64,000 bases of DNA from Tenacibaculum mesophilum (GTDB lineage: Bacteria; Bacteroidota; Bacteroidia; Flavobacteriales; Flavobacteriaceae). Shown piece by piece: positions 24,654-34,208 of this stretch. Position 1 is the stretch's first letter. Each line of letters begins with the position of its first letter. The notes under the pieces were generated by a model. The model made no database searches. It saw nothing but the letters and a program-made list of their open reading frames with translations, and was not told the origin of the DNA. The translations under genes and the position numbers were made by a program. Location: contig NZ_CP032544.1 of the NCBI RefSeq assembly GCF_003867075.1, positions 2,970,001 through 3,034,000 on the forward strand. Direction: 5' to 3'.

Positions 24654-24679
24654 ATTTTTTTTTAAAAAAGTGTAAAAAA

Positions 24680-24711
24680 GAAAAAAGCTTCTCAAAATGA
24701 GAAGCTTTTTG
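24680..24711 (-). terminator. tRNA-Asp terminator
   Basis: AAGCTTCTC-AAAAT-GAGAAGCTT stem flanked by A and T runs, immediately past the 3' end of the downstream tRNA. Confidence 0.85.
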
Positions 24712-24785
24712 CGGTCTGGACGGGACTCGAACCCGCGACCCCATGCGTGACAGGCATGTATTCTAACCAGCTGAACTACCAGACC
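24712..24785 (-). tRNA. tRNA-Asp (GTC)
   Basis: A 74-base cloverleaf: acceptor GGTCTGG/CCAGACC with discriminator G, anticodon loop CTGTCAC giving GTC, and T arm GGGTTCGAGTCCC. CCA is not encoded. It is identical to the copy 35 bases upstream. Confidence 0.96.
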
Positions 24786-24820
24786 GTTGCTTTAAGCAAT
24801 ATGTTTTAGAGAAACTTTAG

Positions 24821-24894
24821 CGGTCTGGACGGGACTCGAACCCGCGACCCCATGCGTGACAGGCATGTATTCTAACCAGCTGAACTACCAGACC
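24821..24894 (-). tRNA. tRNA-Asp (GTC), second identical copy
   Basis: Same 74-base sequence as the neighbouring gene. It is transcribed first, with a 35-base spacer, so the two are probably processed from one precursor. Confidence 0.96.
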
Positions 24895-24948
24895 GTTGCT
24901 CTAAGCGGATGCAAATATATAACCTTTTTTTAAATAAAAAAGAGTTAT

Positions 24949-25869
24949 TTATAAAAAATTCTGTCTAGTGATAAGATAAGCTATAAGCACTTTATCATAA
25001 CCTTCACTAATATCTACAGGAATGTAATCTATTTTATATTGTAAGCATTTGTTTTTTAGGTTTTTGAAAAAAAAGGAGCTCAATTCTTGATATTTTTGCT
25101 GTACATTTTCTGCGTATAAATTTATTTCTTCTCCAGTTTCAACATCCACAAATTTTTTTGGTGAGTTATCAAAATCAAACAAAAATTCTGTTTTTTTATC
25201 ATATGTATGAAACAATACTACTTCATGTTTATTAAATTTTAGATGTCTTAAAGCATTAAAAAGTTCTTCTTCATTCTTTGAAGTTTGAAACATATCGGTA
25301 AATAAGAAAATTAAAGACCTTCTATGAATCTTCTCTGCTATTTCATGTAAGTATTGATAGGTTTTTGTATTTGAAGTAGAATTAGATGATAATAAATGCT
25401 CTAATTGATGTAATAACATTTTACGATGACGTTCACTACCTTTTTCTGGAGCATAGTATTCATAAGTGTCAGAGTAAATACTTAAACCAACAGCATCACG
25501 TTGTCGCTTTAAGATATCCATTAAAGAGGCAGCTGCTACTGCAGAGAAACCAATCTTATTTAAATCATTTATTGATTCATTATTGCTTGGAGGATAATGC
25601 ATCGACGCAGAATTATCAATGATTATATGACACCTAAGATTCGTTTCTTCTTCGTACTTTTTAGTGTACAATTTTTCAGTTTTGGCAAATAGCTTCCAAT
25701 CTATATGTCGAGTACTTTCTCCTTTGTTGTAGAGTTTGTGTTCAGAAAATTCAACTGAAAATCCGTGAAATGGACTTTTATGCATTCCTGTAATAAAGCC
25801 TTCTACCACTTGTTTAGCAAGTAGCTCAAGGTTGTTAATTTTTGAAGCAGTACTGTTTAAATCAATCAT
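24949..25869 (-). CDS. DUF58 domain protein
   Basis: A 306-residue protein of the DUF58 family, usually partnered with MoxR-type AAA ATPases. The family motif is KGESTRHIDWKLFAKTEKLYTKKYEEET (split here by position ~50-80). It is followed by a von Willebrand A-like fold with a DNSASM metal-site start, HIIIDNSASMHYP. There is no signal peptide or membrane segment. No MoxR gene lies beside it, so the partner is elsewhere. Its role is probably in cell-envelope protein complex assembly, as inferred for the family. Confidence 0.88.
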   Translation of the reverse strand: MIDLNSTASKINNLELLAKQVVEGFITGMHKSPFHGFSVEFSEHKLYNKGESTRHIDWKLFAKTEKLYTKKYEEETNLRCHIIIDNSASMHYPPSNNESINDLNKIGFSAVAAASLMDILKRQRDAVGLSIYSDTYEYYAPEKGSERHRKMLLHQLEHLLSSNSTSNTKTYQYLHEIAEKIHRRSLIFLFTDMFQTSKNEEELFNALRHLKFNKHEVVLFHTYDKKTEFLFDFDNSPKKFVDVETGEEINLYAENVQQKYQELSSFFFKNLKNKCLQYKIDYIPVDISEGYDKVLIAYLITRQNFL

Positions 25870-25885
25870 AGATTACCGAAAATAA

Positions 25886-25919
25886 CAAAAGGTTTGGCGA
25901 TAGCCAAACCTTTTTTATA
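25886..25919 (-). terminator. trxA terminator
   Basis: AAGGTTTGGC-TATC-GCCAAACCTT followed by a short T-run on the minus strand, between trxA and the DUF58 gene. Confidence 0.75.
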
Positions 25920-25939
25920 ATATCAAATAATATCTTTAC

Positions 25940-26257
25940 TTATAAAGCAGCATCAATTTTATCTGTATATGCTTTTTTTGGAGCAGCACCAACTTGTTTG
26001 TCTACAACTTCTCCGTTTTTGAAGATTAATACAGTTGGTATGTTTCTTACACCATACTTAGCGGCAAATTCTTGGTTTGCATCTACATCTACTTTTCCAA
26101 CTACAGCCTTACCATCGTATTCATTACTAATTTCATCAACGATAGGAGATACCATTCTACAAGGTCCACACCAAGCTGCCCAAAAATCTACTAATACTGG
26201 TTTGTCAGATTTTAATACTACTTCTTCGAAAGAAGCATCTGTAATTTCTAATGCCAT
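25940..26257 (-). CDS. trxA: Thioredoxin
   Basis: A 105-residue classical thioredoxin with the WAAWCGPCRMVSP active site (dithiol CGPC), FWAAWC beta strand and cis-Pro in NIPTVLIFKNGE. It is a general cytosolic disulfide reductant. It stands alone between its own promoter and terminator. Confidence 0.97.
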   Translation of the reverse strand: MALEITDASFEEVVLKSDKPVLVDFWAAWCGPCRMVSPIVDEISNEYDGKAVVGKVDVDANQEFAAKYGVRNIPTVLIFKNGEVVDKQVGAAPKKAYTDKIDAAL

Positions 26258-26302
26258 TTTATTTATGTTTTATCTAAAGTTATTTTCTTATTTATTTACG
26301 TA

Positions 26303-26332
26303 CAAATGTAAACAAATATTTTACCAATACAA
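26303..26332 (-). promoter_or_regulatory. trxA promoter
   Basis: TTG (26332-26330), 19 bases, TACATTTG (26310-26303): an exact match to the flavobacterial TTG/TAnnTTTG pattern. Confidence 0.75.
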
Positions 26333-26400
26333 TTTTACAAAAATTACTTTTTATTATCATAATATCAATACTTTCTATTTATTTACGTGTAAGTTTGTTT

Positions 26401-26429
26401 TTGTGTATGTAAAATAATCTATAACTTTG
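26401..26429 (+). promoter_or_regulatory. metK promoter
   Basis: TTG (26401-26403), 18 bases, TAACTTTG (26422-26429). Transcription would start around 26435, just before the riboswitch. Confidence 0.75.
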
Positions 26430-26439
26430 TCAAATATAT

Positions 26440-26503
26440 TTTGAGGAAAAATTTGACTGATTGCAACCTCATTGAACAATGATTCAAAATAAAAATGCTA
26501 AAG
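26440..26503 (+). ncRNA. SAM-II riboswitch upstream of metK
   Basis: GAGG (26443-26446) pairs with CCTC (26467-26470) around a loop ATTTGACTGATTGCAA, and the downstream AAAATGCTAAAG can fold back into that loop. This is the compact pseudoknot layout and conserved sequence of SAM-II (SAM-alpha): AUUU, AUUGCAA and AAAUG-GCUAAA blocks. It lies in the leader of the SAM synthetase gene and would lower metK expression when SAM is high. TGCTAA can also pair with TTAGCA at 26530-26535, a possible alternative fold. Confidence 0.8.
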
Positions 26504-26578
26504 CAGTAATTTCTACTCCTTTTAGCGACTTAGCAATTCAGATTTTTTCTTTTAGTTAAATTTAAAAAAAAAGTATTT

Positions 26579-27832
26579 ATGTCATATTTTTTTACTTCAG
26601 AAAGTGTTTCTGAAGGACATCCAGATAAAGTAGCAGATCAAATATCTGATGCTCTAATAGATAATTTTTTAGCTTTTGATTCAAATTCAAAAGTAGCATG
26701 TGAAACATTAGTAACAACTGGTCAAGTAGTATTAGCAGGAGAAGTTAAGTCTTCTACTTACTTAGATGTTCAAAAAATTGCTCGTGAGGTAATTAATAAA
26801 ATTGGATATACCAAAGGTGAGTATATGTTTGACGGTAATTCTTGTGGAGTGTTATCAGCAATTCATGAACAGTCAGATGATATTAACCGTGGAGTAGATA
26901 GAGCTTCAAAAGAAGAGCAAGGAGCAGGTGATCAAGGAATGATGTTTGGTTATGCGACAAACGAAACTGAGCATTATATGCCGTTAGCGTTAGATTTATC
27001 ACATATAATTTTAAAGGAATTAGCAGCAATCCGTAGAGAGAATAAGGAAATTACTTATTTACGTCCAGATGCTAAAAGTCAGGTAACTATTGAGTATTCT
27101 GACGATAACGTACCGCAACGCATTGAGGCAATTGTAGTTTCTACTCAACATGATGATTTTGCTGATGATAAAACAATGTTAGCTAAAATTAGAAAAGATA
27201 TTGTTGAGATTTTAATTCCTAGAGTAAAAGCACAATTAACTCCAGAAATTCAAGCGTTATTTAATGATGATATTAAATATCATATTAATCCAACAGGAAA
27301 GTTTGTAATTGGTGGACCTCATGGAGATACAGGGTTAACAGGCCGTAAGATTATTGTTGATACTTATGGAGGAAAAGGAGCACATGGTGGCGGAGCATTT
27401 TCTGGAAAAGATCCAAGTAAAGTAGATCGCTCTGCAGCGTATGCAACACGTCATATAGCTAAGAATTTAGTAGCTGCTGGAGTGGCTGATGAGGTTTTAG
27501 TACAAGTATCGTATGCTATTGGAGTAGTAGAACCGATGGGTATTTTTGTAGATACTTACGGAACTTCAAGAGTGGATTTAACTGATGGAGAAATTGCTCA
27601 AAAAGTTTCTGAAATTTTTGACATGCGTCCACACGCTATTGAAGATCGTTTAAAGTTACGTAATCCAATGTATAGTGAAACAGCAGCTTACGGGCATATG
27701 GGAAGAAAAAATGAAGTAGTTTCTAAAACATTTACACAACCTAATGGAGAAAGTAAAACAATGGAAGTTGAATTGTTTACTTGGGAAAAATTAGATTATG
27801 TGTCTAAAGTAAAAGAGAGTTTCAGTTTGTAA
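26579..27832 (+). CDS. metK: S-adenosylmethionine synthetase
   Basis: A 417-residue enzyme that makes SAM from methionine and ATP. Signatures: [20 protein letters not shown] at the start, [39 protein letters not shown] and [19 protein letters not shown]. All are intact. It sits alone under a SAM-II riboswitch, so the product appears to regulate its own synthesis. Confidence 0.98.
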   Translation: MSYFFTSESVSEGHPDKVADQISDALIDNFLAFDSNSKVACETLVTTGQVVLAGEVKSSTYLDVQKIAREVINKIGYTKGEYMFDGNSCGVLSAIHEQSDDINRGVDRASKEEQGAGDQGMMFGYATNETEHYMPLALDLSHIILKELAAIRRENKEITYLRPDAKSQVTIEYSDDNVPQRIEAIVVSTQHDDFADDKTMLAKIRKDIVEILIPRVKAQLTPEIQALFNDDIKYHINPTGKFVIGGPHGDTGLTGRKIIVDTYGGKGAHGGGAFSGKDPSKVDRSAAYATRHIAKNLVAAGVADEVLVQVSYAIGVVEPMGIFVDTYGTSRVDLTDGEIAQKVSEIFDMRPHAIEDRLKLRNPMYSETAAYGHMGRKNEVVSKTFTQPNGESKTMEVELFTWEKLDYVSKVKESFSL

Positions 27833-27854
27833 TAAACGAAATAAAAACATAGTG

Positions 27855-27890
27855 AAAAATACCTGTAATTTTATTGCAGGTATTTTTTTA
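27855..27890 (+). terminator. metK terminator
   Basis: AATACCTG-TAATTTTATT-CAGGTATT followed by a T-run, 22 bases after the metK stop. Confidence 0.85.
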
Positions 27891-28079
27891 TACAGCTATT
27901 TTTGTATGAAATTTAAAAACAATATAAACCGAACTTGTTTTTTATATTTTTCAAATTGCTAAAAATTGCTGTTCTCTTCTTTTACTCATTTCTATTAATT
28001 GTCTTAAAGATTTTATGTAGGGGGAAATACTTAGTTTTTGCTTGAACAATAAAAATAAGTTCATTAAAAATCACAAAAA

Positions 28080-28844
28080 ATGAAAAAATTAAAGTATGTT
28101 TTTGCTATTGGATTAGGAGTAGTATTATTAACCTCATGTAGTAGCTCTGCTTCAGACGATTTTGATGAGGTTAACGGAGAAGCTAAAAAGAAAAGATTAA
28201 AAACTGTTGCAGCGACAAATCAAGAAAATGAAACAATTACTACACAGTTTATGTATAATGCTGAAAAAGAATTGGTAAGTGTTTCTGGAACAAATGGAAC
28301 AGACGCTACTTTAATAAACTATAGCAATGACGGGAGTACTATTAAGGTGACAGAAGACAGCGATCTTTCAGAAAGCCTTTCAATAGAAGAGTTGTATCAA
28401 TCACCATATAATATTTATGAAACAGGAATGGCATTAGAATATGATTCTAACAAAAATCCTAGTAAAGTTTTATTTCAAGTTGAGGTTTATGATTGGGAAA
28501 CTGAAATGAATGTTGTTGAAAATTATACAGCAGAAATATTTTATGACAATAAGCCAAATATGTATTTTTCTACTTTAGAATCTGCTGGGCTTATTGAAAT
28601 TTTAGATGGAGTTGATGTTAGTTTTGGTGTAAGTCCTCAAGCATCAGAAGTAATTAAAGCTAGAAGATTATTACCATTAAATAACGTAACGAAGATTATC
28701 TATAAAGACGGAGGTGATAACGTTATAGGTACTTTAACTGTAGATTATACTTATGATTCGGATGGGTACCCTTTAATAGGAAAAGGAGTAGCTGTTGCTG
28801 GTGAAGAATCAATTGCTATAAATACTACTTATAGTTACGAATAA
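28080..28844 (+). CDS. Lipoprotein of unknown function
   Basis: A 254-residue protein with a clear lipoprotein signal (GVVLLTSCSSS). The mature part has short repeating beta-strand phrases such as TTQFMYNAEKELVSVSGTNG, YDSNKNPSKVLF and VDYTYDSDGYPLIG. These resemble the YD/RHS-like or DUF4595-type repeats found in many Bacteroidetes surface lipoproteins. I do not recognise a specific family. It is monocistronic, with a terminator following. Confidence 0.75.
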   Translation: MKKLKYVFAIGLGVVLLTSCSSSASDDFDEVNGEAKKKRLKTVAATNQENETITTQFMYNAEKELVSVSGTNGTDATLINYSNDGSTIKVTEDSDLSESLSIEELYQSPYNIYETGMALEYDSNKNPSKVLFQVEVYDWETEMNVVENYTAEIFYDNKPNMYFSTLESAGLIEILDGVDVSFGVSPQASEVIKARRLLPLNNVTKIIYKDGGDNVIGTLTVDYTYDSDGYPLIGKGVAVAGEESIAINTTYSYE

Positions 28845-28858
28845 ACTAGATTATAATA

Positions 28859-28890
28859 AAAAAAGCCTCGACATTGTCGAGGCTTTTCTT
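28859..28890. terminator. Bidirectional terminator between lipoprotein gene and sppA
   Basis: AAAAGCCTCGACATTGTCGAGGCTTTT palindrome (arms of 13 bases) flanked by A and T runs. Confidence 0.9.
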
Positions 28891-28892
28891 TT

Positions 28893-30638
28893 TTACTTCA
28901 CTTGAAATACAAAGGGTATTCTAGCTTGAATTCCTTTTAGGTTTTTCATTTTGTGAATATTATGGTATAATTGGTAATTTTCATCACCTAAAGTTTCTTT
29001 AAGTATTTCTTCTTTTGAAGCTTTCATGAATGGAGAGAATTTTAGAGCCTCTTTTAAGTCAGTTTTGTAATTAGGGTAATTACGAACTCTAAAATTTTGA
29101 ACTTCTGCTAATTCAGCGGCAACTTTAATAGCGTCATTTAATCCTCCTAATTGATCTATTAAGCCATTTTCAATAGCTTCTTTACCAGTCCAAACTCTAC
29201 CTTGTGCAATTTCGTTTACTTGCTCAAAAGTCATGTTACGCCCTGCAGAAACACGGTTAACAAAAGTAGTGTAGATTTGTTCAACACCTTCTTTAGTTAC
29301 ATCGTAGAATTTCTGGTTCATTGGCTCAAAAACACTATAAGAAGCGCTGTTGTTAGTAGATACTTGTTCTGCATTGATACCAATATTATCGGTAAATTGA
29401 CTAAAGTTAGGAATGGCTCCAAAAACTCCAATAGATCCTGTAATTGTAGTAGGTTCTGCAATAATTTTGTTAGCATTACAAGCAATATAGTAACCTCCAG
29501 AAGCTGCATAGTTACCCATAGAAACTACTAAAGGTTTTTCTTTTTTTGTTAATTCTAGTTCACGCCAAATTAATTCAGAGGCTAAAGCACTACCTCCAGG
29601 TGAATTTACGCGAAGTACGATAGCTTTTACATTATCATCTTTTCGGGCTTTTCTGATAGCTTTGTTTATAATTCCTTGTCCTATATAGTCTTCGCTTCCT
29701 TCTCCATACACAATATCACCTTGTGCATAAATCACGGCGATTTTATCTTTAGCAGTAGAAGAAATTCTTCCTTTTCCAGAGTTTATGTAGTCTTCAATAG
29801 AAATAGTATTTACTTTCTTATCAGAACCCATAGCTAACTTCTTTTCGTATTCATCTTCATAAATAGAAGCATCTATTAAATTATTTTCTTTTGCTACAGT
29901 AATATTTCTTCCATTAGAATTATCAGCAATAAGGTTTAGTTTTTCAATAGAAATGTTTCTACTCTTACTAATATCATCTGTGATTTCTGACCAAATTGAT
30001 TTTAAAAATGAAGTGGTTTGTTCGCGGTTAGCTTCGCTCATTTCATTTTCCAAGAAAGGTTCAACTGCACTTTTATATTTTCCGTGACGAATAACCTCCA
30101 TTTTAATACCATATTTGTCTTCAAAGTCTTTGAAATATAAAATTTCGGTAGATAAACCTCTAAAGTCAATAGCTCCAACTGGGTTTAAGAATAAACTGTC
30201 AGCAACAGAGCTTAGGTAGTAATTTTTTTGAGTATAAATGTCATTATATGCATATACAAACTTACCACTTTCTTTAAACTCTTCAATTTTGTTTCGTATG
30301 GCTTGTGTTTGGGCAATACCAGCATTAACAAAAGGTGTTTTAATACTTATTCCTTTTATTTTATCATCAGTTTTTGCATTTTCAATAGCGTTGATAATTT
30401 TGTTTAAAGCCAATTTTTCATCTGTTAGTTCTAGAGCTTCAGCAATAGGATTGTCTTCTTTTGGAGCATAATCTTTAATAGGAGTTGATAAATCTAATTC
30501 TAAAACCGAGTTTGATTTTACAACAATTTCCTCTTCAGCTCCAATAAAAGAAGCAATAATAAAAAAGAAAACAAACAGTAAAAATAGGGCAATAAAAAAA
30601 CCTAGAATAGAGGCGAGTAAATTTCTTAAAAACTTCAT
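28893..30638 (-). CDS. sppA: Signal peptide peptidase SppA, long (67K) type
   Basis: A 581-residue membrane-anchored serine protease with a Ser/Lys dyad that degrades cleaved signal peptides. One N-terminal transmembrane helix (residues ~8-32) is followed by two tandem S49 domains. The general base Lys lies in RHGKYKSAVEPF of the first and the nucleophile Ser in SMGNYAASGGYYIAC of the second; VLRVNSPGGSALASE is the family motif. It stands alone between terminator and promoter. Confidence 0.95.
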   Translation of the reverse strand: MKFLRNLLASILGFFIALFLLFVFFFIIASFIGAEEEIVVKSNSVLELDLSTPIKDYAPKEDNPIAEALELTDEKLALNKIINAIENAKTDDKIKGISIKTPFVNAGIAQTQAIRNKIEEFKESGKFVYAYNDIYTQKNYYLSSVADSLFLNPVGAIDFRGLSTEILYFKDFEDKYGIKMEVIRHGKYKSAVEPFLENEMSEANREQTTSFLKSIWSEITDDISKSRNISIEKLNLIADNSNGRNITVAKENNLIDASIYEDEYEKKLAMGSDKKVNTISIEDYINSGKGRISSTAKDKIAVIYAQGDIVYGEGSEDYIGQGIINKAIRKARKDDNVKAIVLRVNSPGGSALASELIWRELELTKKEKPLVVSMGNYAASGGYYIACNANKIIAEPTTITGSIGVFGAIPNFSQFTDNIGINAEQVSTNNSASYSVFEPMNQKFYDVTKEGVEQIYTTFVNRVSAGRNMTFEQVNEIAQGRVWTGKEAIENGLIDQLGGLNDAIKVAAELAEVQNFRVRNYPNYKTDLKEALKFSPFMKASKEEILKETLGDENYQLYHNIHKMKNLKGIQARIPFVFQVK

Positions 30639-30661
30639 GTTGTATGGTTAATTTTTTTGAG

Positions 30662-30669
30662 CAAATATA
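30662..30669 (-). promoter_or_regulatory. sppA -7 element
   Basis: TATATTTG on the minus strand, 23 bases before the sppA ATG, matches TAnnTTTG. Confidence 0.5.
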
Positions 30670-30710
30670 CAGTTTTTCGAAAGACGTCTTTTACTAAGGT
30701 TTTACTAGTT

Positions 30711-31136
30711 CTAACGATTTATTCCTACACCCAAATTCATGCGGTATTTTCGTTGGGCGAACTCAAAATAATTAAAAAGTTTATAGTTTACTTCATAGCC
30801 ATAATCAACGTGTGGACTATAATCAATTACGTTTTCATAAACGTTTGAATTAAATTGTAAAGGATTTCTAGCTCGGTAATTCCATGTATTTACATACAAA
30901 CGGTTTTTATTTTCGAGGTATTGTTGTGAGTAAAAGCCTTCTGGTTTGGCTATACTGTTTAAATAAGTAGTAAAACCAGGGTCAATAATTATAATTTCAT
31001 ATTCTAAACTATCATTAGCAATTACAACTGGTTCCTCTTTAGGAGTGTTAGAAGTATTTTTTATAGGCGAGGAACTGCAAGCCCATATCATAATTCCAAT
31101 AATACTAAGAAAAAGAATATGTTGTAAGGTTTTCAT
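30711..31136 (-). CDS. Small conserved lipoprotein (DUF6146-like)
   Basis: A 141-residue lipoprotein: hydrophobic signal, then GIMIWACSSS. The mature part has YEIIIIDPGFTTYLNS, GFYSQQYLENKNRLYVNTWN and NVIDYSPHVDYGYEVNYKLFNYF, a pattern I associate with the flavobacterial DUF6146 family. Function is unknown. It is divergent from tag. Confidence 0.75.
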   Translation of the reverse strand: MKTLQHILFLSIIGIMIWACSSSPIKNTSNTPKEEPVVIANDSLEYEIIIIDPGFTTYLNSIAKPEGFYSQQYLENKNRLYVNTWNYRARNPLQFNSNVYENVIDYSPHVDYGYEVNYKLFNYFEFAQRKYRMNLGVGINR

Positions 31137-31235
31137 AATCAGTGTGGTTTGTAATTATAAAGTTGCAAAAATTATTCCATTTTTCATTGATTTTTAATTT
31201 GTTTAACAGTAATTTTCAGCATTAAATAATAGAAA

Positions 31236-31796
31236 ATGAAGAAAAGATGTTTTTGGGTTAGTGATGACCCACTATATATTGAGTATCACGATAATGAATG
31301 GGGAGTGCCTGTATATGATGACGATAAGCTGTTTGAGTTTTTAATATTAGAAACTTTCCAAGCAGGTTTGAGTTGGATTACAGTTTTGAAGAAAAGAGAA
31401 AACTTTAGAAAGGCATTTGATAATTTCGACTATAAAAAAATAGCAAAATACTCTGAAGACAAATATGAAGAATTGCTTCAAGATGCTGGAATTATAAGAA
31501 ATAAATTAAAGATAAAAGCGACTATAACCAATGCTCAGGCTTTTATGAAAGTACAAGAAGAGTTTGGTACGTTTTCAAAATATATTTGGGCTTTTACTAA
31601 TGGACAACCGATAGTGAATAGGTTTGAAAAGAGAGAAGAAGTACCGGCAACAACAGAGCTTTCTGACGCGATTTCAAAAGATTTAAAAAAACGAGGATTT
31701 AAGTTTGTAGGTTCAACAGTAATTTATGCACATATGCAGGCGACAGGAATGGTAAACGACCATACAACCGACTGTTTCCGATATCATGAAGTTTAA
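31236..31796 (+). CDS. tag: DNA-3-methyladenine glycosylase I
   Basis: A 186-residue base-excision repair enzyme that removes 3-methyladenine. It is closely similar to E. coli Tag: CFWVSDDPLYIEYHDNEWG, then QAGLSWITVLKKRENFR. The zinc snap residues are present at both ends (Cys and His near the N terminus; HTTDCFRY at the C terminus). Complete and single. Confidence 0.96.
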   Translation: MKKRCFWVSDDPLYIEYHDNEWGVPVYDDDKLFEFLILETFQAGLSWITVLKKRENFRKAFDNFDYKKIAKYSEDKYEELLQDAGIIRNKLKIKATITNAQAFMKVQEEFGTFSKYIWAFTNGQPIVNRFEKREEVPATTELSDAISKDLKKRGFKFVGSTVIYAHMQATGMVNDHTTDCFRYHEV

Positions 31797-31841
31797 ATTT
31801 CGTAATTTTAGCGTTCAAAAAATAAATTTAAAAATATATAA

Positions 31842-33875
31842 ATGAAACTAAAACAAATGCTTTTTGTGTTTGCAGCAGCAGGAGTATTAACTTCTTGTGG
31901 TGTAGACGCAAAAAAAGAGCCTAAAGTAGTAGAAAAAAAGGCAAAAGAATTTGAATATGTTGTTGAGCAATTTGCTGATATAAAAGTGTTACGTTATCAA
32001 ATTCCAGGGTTTGATGAGTTAACACTAAAAGAAAAAAAATTAGTGTACTATTTAACACAAGCTGGTTTATCTGGACGTGATATTATGTGGGATCAAAACT
32101 ACCGTCACAATCTTGAAATTAGAGCAGCTTTAGAAAATATTAACAATAGCTTCAAAGGAGATAAAGAAAGTGAAGATTTTAAAGCATTCACTACCTATTT
32201 GAAAAGAGTGTGGTTTTCTAACGGAATCCATCATCATTACTCTAACGATAAGTTAAAACCTACATTTTCTAAAGAGTATTTAGAAACGTTGTTAAAAGAA
32301 ACTAATACTGAGTTATCTACGGAAGCATTAGAAGTTATTTTTAATGATAAAGATGCTAAAAAAGTAAACAAGAAAGCTGGAGTGGATAATGTATTAGCAT
32401 CAGCAGTAAATTTTTACGGAGCAGATATTACAAGTAAAGATGTAGAAGACTTTTATGCGAAAGCTGATAAAGGACCAGAAGGGCAACCAATTGAGGCAGG
32501 ATTAAACTCGAAGCTAGTTCGTGAGAATGGAAAACTAGTGGAGAAAGTTTGGAAGTCTGGTGGAATGTACGGACAAGCAATCGATAAAATTATTTATTGG
32601 TTAGAAAAAGCTAAAGAAGTAGCAGAAAATGAAAAGCAAGCAAAAACCTTAGAGTTATTAATCGAATACTATAAAACAGGAGATTTACATACTTGGGATG
32701 AATATGCAATTGCTTGGGTTGAATCTACAGAAGGAAATATTGATTGGATTAATGGTTTTATTGAAGTTTATAATGATCCTAAAGGGTATAGAGGTTCGTA
32801 CGAAACAATTGTACAAATCAAAGACTTTGATATGTCTAAAAAGATGAAAGTATTATCAGACAAAGCACAATGGTTTGAAGATAATTCTCCGTTAGATCCA
32901 AGTCACAAAAAGAAAGATGTTGTAGGGGTTTCGTATAAAACAGTAAATGTCGCTGGTGAAGCAGGAGATGCATCTCCAAGTACTCCAATTGGAGTGAATT
33001 TGCCAAACAATAACTGGATTCGTCAACAACACGGTTCTAAATCGGTATCGTTAGGAAATATCATAGGATCTTATAATAATGCTGGAGGAACTGGACGTTT
33101 AACAGAGTTTGCTAACGATCAAGAAGAAATTGATTTAGAGATTAAATATGGGAAGTTAGCAGATAAATTACACACGGCATTACACGAGGTAATTGGGCAT
33201 GCTTCAGGTGTAATTAACGACGGAGTTGGTCAACCAAAAGAAACTTTGAAAAACTACGCTTCTACAATGGAAGAGGGTAGAGCAGATTTAGTTGGACTTT
33301 ATTACTTAATGGATCCTAAATTACAAGAATTAGGATTAGTTGATGATTGGCAAAAAGTAGGAAAAGCTGCTTATGACGGGTATATCAGAAATGGATTAAT
33401 GACACAGTTAATTAGAATTAATTTAGGAGACGATATTGAAGAAGATCACATGGTAAACCGTCAATGGGTTTCAGCTTGGGCTTTTGAGCAAGGAGCGAAA
33501 GATAATGTAATTGAAAAAGTTACCAGAGATGGAAAAACTTTTTATAATATTAATGATTATAAAAAACTTCGTGAAATTTTCGGGCGTTTATTAAAAGAAA
33601 CACAAAGAATTAAATCTGAAGGAGATTTTGAAGCGGCAAAAGCATTAGTGGAAGGTTATGGAGTAAAAGTAGATCAAGATATTCATAAAGAAGTTTTAGA
33701 TCGTAATGCTCAATTTACATCAGCTCCTTATAGCGGATTTGTAAATCCAGTATTAGAGCCAGTAACTGATACTGAAGGAAATATTACTGATATTAAGATT
33801 AAGCAACCAGAAACGTTTGAAGAGCAAATGAAGTTCTACGCTAAAAACTATAACTTCTTACCAATAAAAAATTAA
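31842..33875 (+). CDS. Dipeptidyl peptidase III-like lipoprotein (M49)
   Basis: A 677-residue zinc peptidase that removes dipeptides from peptide N termini. The signature HEVIGH motif (HExxGH, with the extra residue typical of M49) is followed ~45 residues later by EEGRADLVGLYYLMDP, which supplies the third zinc ligand. A lipoprotein signal (AAAGVLTSCG) puts it in the periplasm or outer membrane, unlike the cytosolic eukaryotic enzyme. Followed by a strong terminator. Confidence 0.93.
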   Translation: MKLKQMLFVFAAAGVLTSCGVDAKKEPKVVEKKAKEFEYVVEQFADIKVLRYQIPGFDELTLKEKKLVYYLTQAGLSGRDIMWDQNYRHNLEIRAALENINNSFKGDKESEDFKAFTTYLKRVWFSNGIHHHYSNDKLKPTFSKEYLETLLKETNTELSTEALEVIFNDKDAKKVNKKAGVDNVLASAVNFYGADITSKDVEDFYAKADKGPEGQPIEAGLNSKLVRENGKLVEKVWKSGGMYGQAIDKIIYWLEKAKEVAENEKQAKTLELLIEYYKTGDLHTWDEYAIAWVESTEGNIDWINGFIEVYNDPKGYRGSYETIVQIKDFDMSKKMKVLSDKAQWFEDNSPLDPSHKKKDVVGVSYKTVNVAGEAGDASPSTPIGVNLPNNNWIRQQHGSKSVSLGNIIGSYNNAGGTGRLTEFANDQEEIDLEIKYGKLADKLHTALHEVIGHASGVINDGVGQPKETLKNYASTMEEGRADLVGLYYLMDPKLQELGLVDDWQKVGKAAYDGYIRNGLMTQLIRINLGDDIEEDHMVNRQWVSAWAFEQGAKDNVIEKVTRDGKTFYNINDYKKLREIFGRLLKETQRIKSEGDFEAAKALVEGYGVKVDQDIHKEVLDRNAQFTSAPYSGFVNPVLEPVTDTEGNITDIKIKQPETFEEQMKFYAKNYNFLPIKN

Positions 33876-33892
33876 AAAGTTATAAACTTGAA

Positions 33893-33927
33893 TAAAAAAA
33901 ACCGATTCTGAAAAGAATCGGTTTTTT
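33893..33927. terminator. Bidirectional terminator after DPP III gene
   Basis: AAACCGATTCT-GAAA-AGAATCGGTTT with A and T runs, between convergent genes. Confidence 0.88.
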
Positions 33928-33956
33928 GCTTTTATAAGAAACTCTTAAGAGTTTTA

Positions 33957-34169
33957 TTATTTAGTTAATAATTTTGATAAAAACAATAACGCAATTACTA
34001 CCGCTATTGCTATGGCAACGTATAAAGCTCCATTTTGATAATGCTTTTTATTGTTTTTAGCATCTTTTTTATAACTAAAATACATTAAAAGAATAAAAGC
34101 TATAACAAATAAACTCGCAAAAATAATTCTACCTGTAGTAAACATTTTTGCAGCAATAAGTATAAACAT
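33957..34169 (-). CDS. Small membrane protein, two predicted helices
   Basis: A 70-residue protein with hydrophobic helices at ~12-30 and ~48-67 joined by a basic loop (YKKDAKNNKKHYQNG). No family assigned with certainty. It looks real because it fills the gap between a terminator and the divergent SDR gene and has typical membrane-protein composition. Confidence 0.65.
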   Translation of the reverse strand: MFILIAAKMFTTGRIIFASLFVIAFILLMYFSYKKDAKNNKKHYQNGALYVAIAIAVVIALLFLSKLLTK

Positions 34170-34208
34170 AAAATTGTATTTTTAGCAAAGTTAAAGAATG
34201 ATTTTAGA

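Noticed and set aside
24712..24894. Two identical tRNA-Asp copies as a possible integration site (att duplication)
   Set aside because: Both copies are complete, only 35 bases apart, and there is no integrase or foreign-looking DNA between or beside them. A simple tandem tRNA duplication explains it.
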